A stretch of DNA of 64,000 nt, taken from contig OZ218965.1 in NCBI GenBank assembly GCA_965112735.1, positions 1,302,001-1,366,000 of the forward strand, given 5' to 3'. This document shows, one piece after another, positions 32,305 through 42,519 of the stretch; position 1 is the first letter of the stretch, and each line of letters begins with the position of its first letter. This DNA comes from Phaeosaccion multiseriatum (taxonomy: Eukaryota; Ochrophyta, other classes). The position numbers were made by a program, and so were the translations under genes. Under the pieces are notes generated by a model. It was not told the DNA's origin, did not search any database, and saw nothing but the letters and a program-made list of their open reading frames with translations.

Positions 32305-34853
32305 AGCAGGGCGTTGCGCAGCGGGTGGAGCAGCAGAAGCCCATCTTCCCCACGAGCTTGTAAAAGCAGTAGCTCGGCATAGCGGAAATGAAGGCCGCCA
32401 CGTTGTTGCCCGTCATCCCTTTCGCTCGGCCTCGCTATTCACGATATCACTTCTTCCTTCCTTGGGACACCGCCTGAAGCCCACGACGAATGAGCTGTAG
32501 CTGTCGATCCTACGGGATGGAGAACGGGGGGAGGAACACCGGGGGGGCATTTCCTGGGGGGAGGAAATGTAGTGAGTTGGTGCTCCAAACCTCACAGGGA
32601 GTTTACATGCCCGACGTCCCTAGAGGGGCCCTCGACACACGCACACACACACACGCACACACCCTCAGCCCTCCCCGGGGGGCATGTGCCCAACCCTGAA
32701 GAGGCCCTGCAAGGCGGCCTTCACTTGGCGCTGCCACTGACTCGAGTGATCACCTAAGAAACTGAAAGTGTGATTGTGAGTGTGTGTGTGTGTGAGTGTG
32801 CATGTATCTCTGTGTCTCCGAGGCCCTCGACGGGCCGGTTACTCCCCCTCTTGGGCGGGGAGGGGGAGTGCAGGACCGGCTCCGCGGTTGAGCCGACCCA
32901 GGAAGGCGCGCTCTCGCTCCGAGAGCCACATCTATGGGGGGAGAAACAGGGGGGGGTGCTGGTGCTCCAGGATTCACAGGTTCGTGTATCCCTCAGCTGC
33001 CATGTATATCATCCCTCAGCTGCAGCCACCAGATGTGGCTCTCGGAGCGAGAGCGCACCTTCCTGGTTCGACCCGGACCTGCACTCCCTCCCCCCGACCA
33101 AGAGGGGGAGTAGCTAACGGGCCCCAGAGACACAAGCACGCACGCGCACACCTGACACACACTCCCCCCCTTTCAGTTTCTTAGGTGACTCGTATTAAGT
33201 CAAGAAAGGTACCCCTCATCCCTGGCGTCCCTAGCGGGCTCTCAGCCAACACACGCACACACAAACACAAACACAAACACACACGCACATACACACATAC
33301 GTAAGTCTTGGGTTGACTCCTACATGTCAGTATGTACTCATCCCCTCACTGCGTTCAGAGGAGCGCACCACAGAGGTCCAGAGGGGCCTTCGCATCGCAA
33401 CACTAACAAAGTGATGGTGGGGCGACCGGCAGCAGCGCTGGAGCAGCTCGACGCCAACAACTCCTGTAGAGGCTCTCTTCGTGGACGAGCGAAGGATGAC
33501 GTGTGGACCATTGCGCTTCGGTTCAGCGGGAGGGGCCAGGTGTCAGGACACAAGGGACGCAGCGCACAGCCATGTGTCAGGATCCAGGCATGGCTTCCAC
33601 GGGCCCCGAGTAGCTAGAGCCCTTGAGAGGCATGATGCATACACACATACGTATATACGTACATACCTACATATACACACACCCTCCGCCTTCCCCGGGG
33701 GGCATGTCCCCAACCCTGACGAAGCCCTGCAAGGCGGCCTCCACTTGGCCCCGCCACTGACTCGAGTGAAGATGTGGCAGGGGGGGGGGAGCTGCACTTT
33801 GAAGGAGGCGTTGATTTGAGGAGGTGGTCGGAAAGACAGCATTCTTTGAATCTAGAACAGGAGCGTAGGTTACCTCATGCACGCACGCGCACACGCATGA
33901 TACCTCGCCCAAAGTGAGGCTGTGTGTGAGTGCGTGCTTGACTGGCCGACGAGCGTGAAGATGTGAGTGCGTGCGCACTTGCATGTATAAGTGGCTGAGT
34001 TAGTCAGTGAGGGCGTGAGTGTAGGAGCGAGTGCGAGTGTGCACGTGAGTGAGGGAGTGACTGAGGGAGCGAGTGAGTTGAGTGAGTTGAGTGTGAGTTG
34101 AGAGAGAGAGGGGGGGAGAGTGTGCAACCACGTGAGTGTGAGGGAGTGACTGAGGGAGCGAGTGAGTTGAGTGAGTTGAGTGTGAGTTGAGAGAGAGGGG
34201 GGGGGAGAGGGTGAGTGAGTGAGTGAGTGAGTCAGTGAGTGAGTGAGCTCGACCCCTGACGTGCTATCGACGCGTTCTCGATAGCATGCTATCGGCCGCC
34301 GGCGATAGCAGATAGCAGATGCATAGCAGATGCATAGCGCGTCGGGATCGGCCCTGGACAAGTTGTGAAAGTTGATGGCATGCGCCATCCTTTCAAATAA
34401 TACTGTAAGCTGGCGCTGACCAAGATCAATAATCAGGCCTGGCTCAGCCAAAACAGAAAAAAGAAAAAACGGAGAGAGGAGAAAGGGAGAACGGGGAGAA
34501 GAAGTCGTAAAGTGAAGTTGTGGGCGGAGTTCAAAAAGATGGCAGCCGACGGTGTTCGAATTTCTCTCCCTTTTTTTTTTCTCTCACCTTTTGCCTTGCC
34601 GTAGTAGTAATGCAACTGCCGCTGCTGTAGGAGCTTCTTTTCGCTTGGAGGGAGACCGAAGACTCAGAGAAGCAGAGAAGAGAGGGAGGGAGGTTGCATA
34701 GGGACGTAGCTCCCAGAGGAGAGGGGGGAGAGGTTATTCGAGAACATGTCTTGAGTCTTGAGAGAAATCCAGACAGAAAGGAAGAAACGCACGGAGTAAA
34801 CAGAGCATCAGCACCAGAGAAGGGAACAGCAGCTGGTGGGCAAGCATCGAACG
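32305..34853. other. Intergenic: inverted PPR flank, foldback element, shared block, GTGA tract
   Basis: Bases 32305-32500 contain the broken leader and 5' flank of copy 3. The foldback element spans 32751-33187. The shared block seen after the other PPR genes lies inverted at 33340-33850, followed by GTGA-rich repeats (33990-34250). A one-ended TIR-family copy (TCGACCCCTGACGTGCTATC) starts at 34252, with GATAGCA subrepeats. Bases 34360-34853 are unique and hold the promoter and 5' UTR of the CRAL-TRIO gene. Lesser motifs such as gacgtccctagaggggccct recur at 32617, 33228, 6690 and 11960. Confidence 0.65.
32751..33187. mobile_element. Foldback element with long inverted arms
   Basis: Left arm 32751-32933 (cacctaagaaactgaaag to gagagccacatct) and right arm 33031-33187 (agatgtggctctc to ttcagtttcttaggtg) are inverted repeats with a ~97-bp spacer. 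The arms match over long stretches (cgctctcgctccgagagcca; ggaagg; actccccctcttgg) and differ by small indels and by GT/CA tract length. A single arm is present at 6744-6870. There is no coding capacity, so it would be a non-autonomous element or a palindromic duplication. Confidence 0.6.
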
Positions 34854-37800
34854 ATGGTGCGATTGAAGATTTCGACGATAGGCAAGCCGCATAAGCAGGC
34901 CACACCCCAACACGTTGCAGAGCTTAGGGCGGAGCTTAATGCCAACCGTCTGCACCGACAGCGCATACTGGAGCACCAAGGTGAGTAGGGGGGTTGGAGA
35001 GGGGGAGGGAGGAAGGCAGCCTGGGCCTCGGATCTGGCGCAGCCTCCTTCTGACCTCCCTCCCTCGGGCAATTACTCCTACCCCCAAACACACAACTCTT
35101 GAACGTCCTCTTCTTTTTCCCTCCTGTGCCTCTCCCTTCCCTGTCCACAGACTTCCTCAGCGACCGTACTCTGCACAGGTATGTGGTTATTGTCGCCGCT
35201 TCATCCCTTTTCTACCGTGCGATCGTACAATTCGCCAATCGGAGGCAGGGCCGGGGAGATGGGGATCTCGCACTCACCCTCACTCCACACTCTATCCGAC
35301 TCTCACCCCCACTCCTCCCACACACACCCTACCCTACTGAATTACTGCAACGTTCCCCCAATCCACAGGTTCATCACCGCCCGGAACGGAAACGTGGAGC
35401 AAGCCGCCCAGCTCCTCCTGAGAAGCTTGGAGTGGAGGGAGACGTACGGCATTTGCACGATCCTGGAGGAGGACTTTGCTGACCTAGAAGCCGCTCGGCT
35501 CATCTACTGGAGAGGCTTTGACCTCCTTGGCCACCCCGTGCTCGTGTGGAGGCCGAGTCGGCATGTTCCGGGCAAGTATGCACAGGACCGCATCGTGCGC
35601 TTCTTTTGCTATCAGTTGGAGAAGGGGTTTCGGGACTTTGCACCGGCGCATCAGTGTACCATGCTGCTGGACTGTAGAGGAATCAACAGGAGGTGAGGGA
35701 CAAGAGAGAGGGAGAGGGAGAGGGGGTAGAGACAGTGAGTAAGAGAGAGAGGGAGGAGAGGAGGAAGGAAGGAAGGAAGGAAGGAAGCACCAGTCCGTAT
35801 AGAACTGATGGATGGAATTTCCTCCTCTCTCTCTCGTCTTCTCTCTCCTCTGCCCGCCCATCATGCCCACAATACCCATATACCCGTCCACGGACTATAT
35901 TCCACAGGAATATGGACATGAAGCTGTTGCGCAAGGCCGCCCCCATCATCGAGAACAACTTTCCCGAGAGGCAGTTCGCCACGTACGTGACCCCGGTGGG
36001 TACCTCCATCATCCTGGCGTGGAAGATCATCGCCAGCTTCATCGACGAAGGCACCGCCTTCAAGGTAAGAGAGAGTCGCTTGTCCCTCCCGCCCTCTCTC
36101 TCTCTCTCTCCATGACTCTGCGCTGTCTGCATCTCTCTAACACTCTCTTTGACACTCCCTCGCTCTCTCTATGACTCTCTCGCCCTCTCTCTCTCTGACC
36201 CTCTATTTACCTCTTCTCTCTTCAGCTGTCGCCCGCCCTCACTTGTCCCCCTACGCCCCCCGTCCACTGCTTCCGCTTCTCTCCCTCCTCCCCTACCCTC
36301 TCACCCTTCCCTACCCACCCACATCTGGGCGAGAGGGTAGATTCGTCTCGTGCCAAGCCTGGAGCACCCTTTCCTTAGGGAGCACTTCTCCCCGGAAACC
36401 CTCCAGCGCCTCATGAGCCAAGAGGAGGAGGAGGAGGAGGAGGGGAAAGGGAGGGGAAGGCGGGAGGGGAAAGGGAGGGGGAAGCGGGAGGGGAAAGGGA
36501 GGGGGAAGAGGAAGGGGGGGGGGAAGGAGGAGGAGCAGGAGGAGGAGGGGAAGGGGAAGAGCCTCGTTAGCGAGGAGGAGGAGGAGGAGGAGGAGGAGAA
36601 GGAGAAGGGCGAGGGAAACGCGCTTCTTCCTCCACCGTACATGGAGCCGGACCCTCTCAGCCCCCGTCCGCGCCAGACTACTCAGACTACCACTGCGGTG
36701 GAGGCGCAGAAGGGGGGCGAAGGCGAAGGGGAAGAGGCAGGGGGTGGTGGAGGGAGTCTCGGCAGGATCAACGGAGGCAGCAGCCATTTCAGCAGAAGCA
36801 GCAGTAGTAGTATTCGTACTAGTAGTAGCAGTGTTCATATTGGTAGTAGCAGTAGCAACAATAGCAGCAGCAATTCCAAGGGTAGTGATTCCGACCAAAG
36901 TGAAGTCAGTGTGTTGCCTCGGCTGACACCGCCGCGACGGAGGAGGTTAACAGCCCAGCTTTCGCCAGGGGTAATGGCAGGAGGAGGACGACGAGGAGGA
37001 GGAGGAGGAGGAGGGGAGGGGGGGAAGGAGGAGGAGGGGGAGGAGTTACTAAGTCCAATGTTCCGCGATCGGGCTGGTAATGTGGAGGACGATAGTGGCA
37101 GCGTCAACAGCTGCGGAGGCATGAGCTACAGCAATCTTGTGACTGTGGAGCGGGCCGAAGAAGGAAGGGGGCAAAGTCTGAACTGGCCAATCGAAGTAAA
37201 AGTTGATGCTCCGAGTTGCATCATGGTGAAGGTAGCAGCAGGAGGAGGAGACGCACGTACCCTGCACACTGGAGGGGCCAGCACGGGCAGTAGCAGCACT
37301 GTGGGCACTGAGACACTGCCAAAGCCGAGGCCAAAGCCAATGCAAATGTCGACGTCGACTTCGATGGCAATGTCGAGGTCGATGATGATGTCGAAGCCGA
37401 CGGTTCCGGTTACAAGCAGCTCTGGTTCGGTTACTACAGCGGGCGCCGACTGGGACGAGCAGCAGCAGCAGGAGGAGGGGGAGGAGGAGAAGGAGGAGAA
37501 GGAGAAGGAGGGGGAAGGAGAGGACGACGAAGAGGAGGAGGACGAGGAAGATGAGGGAGAGGTTTGGTGGACTGATACATCCTTGGGCCTTGGCGGGGGG
37601 GAGGAGCAGCCGCAGCAGCTAGGGCAAGGGGCTCTATCGCTCGTGCCGGTCGTCGTCAAGAAGGAAGGAATGCTTCTCAAACAGAGGAACACGCTGCACA
37701 CACGGTGAGTGTGTGAGGGTAGGCGGGACGGGAGGAGTACCAACGCCACGGACTGAGTGACTGAGAGGCTGACTGGCTGACTGAGAGGCTGACTGACTGA

Positions 37801-40641
37801 CTGAGTGAGTGAGTGACTGACTGAGGGCTGCATTGCTGAAACCTACTGAGGTAAGAGGTTTAGTTCTCTCAGTAATGGACTCACTGACGGGCTTGTCACC
37901 CCTGCTGCTGGTCTCTTTTCTCTCTCTCTCTCTGTCCCTTCCTCTTTCCCGTTCTCTCTCCTCCTGCACAGATGGAACTATCGGTGGCGCTTCTTCACCC
38001 TCTGTGTGCAAGAGGGGCAGCACGTGCTCAAGTACAGTCTCTCGGAGCAGAAAAGGCTGCCTGAGAAGGTCGTCGAATTAAGGGGGGCACAGGTAAACAA
38101 GCGGGGAGAGGAAGGAAGGGATGGGAGGGAGGGAGGAGAGGGAGAAGAGGGAGGGAGAGGAAGGAGGAGAGGGAGGGAGAGAGGGAGGGAGAGAGGGAGG
38201 GAGGGAGGGAGGGAGGGAGGGAGGATGGCGGGATAGGGACGCGCATGGCGAACAGGGTGTACAAAGTTGGCTTGCACCTCTTCGCACTCAGTGCCTACTT
38301 TGCTCTGCTGTATCACCAACTACTGCTGCTGCTGCTGCTGCTGCTGTAACACCAAACTATTTTATATATCTATCTATCTCTCTATTTATCTCTGTGTGTA
38401 TACGTATGTATGTATGTAGGTGGCGCCCGGGCGCTTCAAGCAGGGGGGCCTTTACCCTTTCTCCATCCTGCCCGTGGAGGGGCCCATCGCCATGCTCGCC
38501 ACAGAGTCTGCCGTCCAAGCCAGGGACTGGGTCCACGTAAGTCAGCGACAGGGTAGAGGTATATGGGCAGGGCGAGGCAGGGAAGGACAGGTGGGGCGTC
38601 GGTACACGCTGATGAGAGGAATAAGAAGTGCGCTTCTTCTTCTTCGTGTTGCTCTGTCGTCTCCCCCCTCCTACCTCACTGCCTGCTGGCCTGCATTGCC
38701 TGTTTGCCGGCATGGCTGCGGGCCTGTCTGTCTACCTGCTTCTGCCTGCCTACGTGCTTTCTGCCTCCTGTCTCAATGCCCTTTGACGTGGCATTACCCC
38801 TCTCTCTCTTTCCCCATCTCTCTCCCTCCCTCCCTCCCCTCCCTCTCTCCCTCTCTCCCTCCCTCCTCTCCCCCCCTCTCTCTCTCCCTCTGCCCCCTCC
38901 CCCCCCCACTGCTTCTCTCTCGGTCTGATACTATAGGCGCTCACCGCAGCGGCCGAGGAAGGAGACGCGCCCTCATGGCCCATCTTAGCAGAGGAAGTGA
39001 GCAGCAGCAGAGGAAGTAGAGCAGGAGGAGACTCTCGGAGTTCCTTCTCGTCCCTCAGCCCCGCCCTCACACCCTCTGCTTACACCCCAGAAAGGCATCG
39101 GAGGAGGTGGGGAGGGCTGCGGCAGCGTGAGGCTGGAGCTGGAGGGGAGGGGGAGGGCAGGGCTGGCGACGGCGTGGATGTGGAGGGCAATGATACGTCG
39201 CTGAAACAGAGGTGCGTGGGTGGGTGGGTGGGTTAATAACCTCTCTCACTCTCTCTGACTTACTCACTGGCTCGTGCCCTCTGCCATGGTGCTCACTCAC
39301 GTTTCTCATACCCACTACCATTCATGCCATCCGTGTATCTGACACCAAGTACTCATACCCCTCCGTGCATCTGACCCCACATACTCATACCCACCACCAT
39401 TCATGCCATATCAGATACCTGGAGGTGCTGAGCGTTGTGCAGGCTCTGACAAGAAGCAATAAAGCGCCACCATCGGCCTCCGCCTCGGTTTCGCCCCCTC
39501 GGGTATCGCCCCCTCGGGTGCACAGGCACGTCTCCCCGGGGGGTGGTCAAAAGTCAACGAAGAGAGCCGCGCCTTTCGGGTAGGTACACCCCTCCTTCAC
39601 CTCCCTCCCTCCCTCTCTCCCTCCTTCCTTCCTTCCTTCCTTCCTTCCTCCCCTTTCGTGTTTTCCCTTTCTTTTTCGTCTCGTTTGTTCCTCTCACCCC
39701 CCCCCCCCCCACCCCACCCCACCCTCACTCTCCTGCTACCCCCCAAACACGCACGCGCACACGCACGCACGCACACGCAGAGAAAAGATTTCTCCTCGGC
39801 GAGTGGCGCTCTCCACCACGGGTCGCACCAGCAGCATCAGTCCTATGGGAAGGACGAGTAGGAGTCCTTTGGGTAGCAGCAGGGAGAACGTGGCCGAGGT
39901 GGTGCATCGAGAGCAGCTAGAGAGAGCAGCAGCAGCGGCAATAGCAGCAGCAACAGTTGGTGATACAGCACACTTGGCCCTCCTGGACAGTCCCAGCTGG
40001 CACAGCCCCAGCCACACTTACCCCCGCCGGAAAGAGAGCCTGCTGACAGAGAGCCCCCGGGAGGGTCGGAAGGACAGCCTGAAGGAGAGCCTGAAGGAGA
40101 GCCTGGAGGAGAGTGTAGGGTTGCTGTCGGGACAGCTTGTGGTCGCGGAGAGTGCGCTGGAGGAGGCACGGTCCCGACACCAAGCAGAGATGCAGGCGCT
40201 TAGGGACGAGGTGGAGGCGGAGAGGGCCCGCGCGGACGAGTTGAGAGTGGAGAACGATGCACAGCAGGTGGGTGGGCGGGTGCGTGGGTGGGTGGGTGCG
40301 TGAGTGGGTGGGTGAGTGAGTAGGTGGGTGAGTGGGTGGGTGAGTGGGTAGGTGGGTGGTGCGTGCGTGCGTGAGAGGGATTTGAGGTTGAGATTATCCT
40401 CTTCGCATAAAATTCGTCTTAGGCAAAGGGAGGAGGAATGAAGATAGCTGCTTTTGTTGTTGCTGCTGCCGCTGCTGCTGCTGCTACTGCTACTGTATGT
40501 AAACCTGACGCCCCGCCTTCTCTGCTACCCTCCCCCCCCCCGGGACCCCCTTCAGGCAGCGCTGGAGAGGACTGCTTTAGAGCTTCGAGAGGCCCTTCGG
40601 AGGAGGAAGAAGGGGAGAAAGAAGGATCGGAGGGGGAAGAG

Positions 40642-40672
<31 letters not shown>

Positions 40673-41703
40673 GCAGCAGCAGTTGGTGATACAGCAGCAG
40701 CAGTTGGTGATACAGCAGCGTCAGGGGTGGCCACGAGTAGTAGGAAGCAGCAAGTGCCATTTGTGACAGCAGCGCGGGAGACGGAGGAGGAGTGGGGAGG
40801 AGGAAGGCAGGTGGAGGACGAGGAGGACGAGGAAGATGAGGAGGAGGAAGATGAGGAGGAGGAAGCCCCCCAGATGCTCAACACCGAGAAGATGTGGGTC
40901 AGAGCCGCCCGCCCGGCCTTGCAGGTGAAGTGAAGTGAAGTGAAGTGCGATAAGGAGGGTGGATAGGGTGGTCTCGAATTGAACTGGAGTGGGCCAACTG
41001 GAGTGGGCCAACTGGAGTGGGCCAAGGAAAAGGAGAGGAGAGGAGAGTATCAACCAACAACAAGACAGCAAGATTCGTTGCGAGAGGGGCAAAAAGACAA
41101 CACAACGCAGAAAGAACAAAAAAAAAAAACTGGGGGGAGGAAGAGGAGGGGAGGGAACGTCGTTCGGTACACGACTCAATCTTTTAAGCTTTTCGCTGTC
41201 TGCTCTCTTCCTCCTCCTCCTCCTCCTCCTCCTTGTTGGCCCCACCCCACCCCACCCACCCACAGGTCGCCCGATCTCTGCACGCATCTCTGCACGGGAC
41301 TCCTCATCACGCGGTGGCGCCTGCTTCTCAGGTCCCCCGGTGGGCAGTCCCGGGGAGAGCAAGGGCGGGGGTGACGCTTGAAGACTGGGCGCTGGAGGCA
41401 GCGGAGTTGCAGATGGTGAATCTTGAGGCCTTTACAAATGGCGACCACGACAGACTCGAGTTCTTGACCCTCGTGCTGGCCCTGCTCAGGCGGCACGTGT
41501 GCTCCGTCCTGGGCAGGGAGGAGCAGGAGGAGGAGGAGGAGGAGGAGGTAGGCAGCAGCAGCAAGCTCGGCCTGCGTGTGGGTGGGGGTGCGGGTACGAG
41601 CTGGGTCCTGACACCTGCTGAGGAGCGGCGCTTCGGATACATCATCTCGGGAAAGCCCTTCACAGTGTGCGACCTCGTGGCGGAGATTGAGGCTCTCTCT
41701 TGA
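34854..41703 (+). CDS. CRAL-TRIO (Sec14-like) plus PH domain protein, 12 exons
   Basis: Exons: 34854-34980, 35151-35178, 35369-35692, 35908-36064, 36341-37704, 37972-38092, 38420-38536, 38937-39211, 39415-39579, 39781-40267, 40556-40924, 41266-41703. They join to 1,323 residues in one frame. Residues about 10-240 are a CRAL-TRIO lipid-binding module: DRTLHRFITARNGNVEQA, then WRGFDLLGHPVLVWR, TMLLDCRGINRR, NNFPERQFATYVTPVG and ending IRLVPSLEHPFLREHFSPETL. A long acidic/Ser-rich linker follows. A PH domain covers about 650-765 (KKEGMLLKQRNTLHTRWNYRWRFF to QARDWVHALTAAAEEGD). Residues beyond 900 include coiled coil and an Ala/Gln tract, where the dispersed VGDTA-encoding motif occurs three times. 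A phosphoinositide-directed lipid transfer or membrane signalling role is inferred. The acceptor at 36340 (GGGTAG) is unusual but required by frame. Confidence 0.86.
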
Positions 41704-42519
41704 GAGGGGGACACCCAACCAAGACCACTAGACACCCAACCAAGACCACTAGATTTCACGCGCGGTCAAATGGTTTTCGGCTGTTGGATTTTGATTGATT
41801 TGTTGATTTGTTTCCTCTTCTCTCCTCACAGGAGGGAGAGGAGGGCGTGTGATGGGGGGGGGGAGAAGGCGAAGGCTTTTCCACAGTGGTAGTCTCTGCG
41901 GTGCAGGAGAGTGGAGCAGGCATAAGAGGAGCGGGGAGAGATGTCTACCGTCTTGTTCCTGGCGGCCGAAAGGCACTCCGATGTGATGTATGCGCCCCCC
42001 CCCCCCTCCCCTCCGATCTCTTGTACTTTATAAGCATCCCACCCAATTTGGAAGTCAGCCAGTTGGTGATACAGCAGGGAACGCCTGTCTTGGCGTGTCT
42101 TGGCGTGGAGAGGGTCGAGGGAGTAGAGAGGAGAGAGGACCCACCCCGGCAAGTAAGCAGCATCACGAGCTGGTGATACAGCAGCAGTTGTGATACAGCA
42201 TCACGAGCTGGTGATACAGCAGCAGTTGTGATACAGCATCACGAGCTGGTGATACAGCAGCAGTTGTGATACAGCATCACGTGCCGGCGCACTGAGCGAG
42301 CTCGTCGCGGCTGTGGTGCTTGTGGGGCGGCGTGTGACACGGCAGGCTGTGGCTGTCCATCTGCATCTGCCGCCCCTCCTGCTGTCCACGGGCCAGGGCC
42401 TTCATGATCGGTGACGTGCTCTCTTGTGAATAAATACCCTTCCGCACTTACAATCATTTTCAATTTCTTTCTTCCTTTTCATCACTATATATTTCCACTG
42501 ACCGCCGTAGGAAGGAGCA
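41704..42519. other. Intergenic with a tandem of the GTTGGTGATACAG motif
   Basis: A direct 24-bp duplication (gacacccaaccaagaccactag) is at 41709-41753. One motif copy is at 42060. At 42168-42285 a ~37-bp unit, catcacgagctggtgatacag followed by cagcagttgtgatacag, repeats three to four times. A 5' UTR for the FNIP gene must lie in about 42290-42519. No gene was found. Confidence 0.65.
42168..42285 (+). repeat. ~37-bp tandem built from the dispersed GTGATACAGCAG motif
   Basis: Alternating agctggtgatacagcag and cagttgtgatacagcatcacg pieces. The agctggtgat and atcacgagct pieces also make short inverted repeats. This shows the dispersed motif can amplify locally. Confidence 0.85.
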
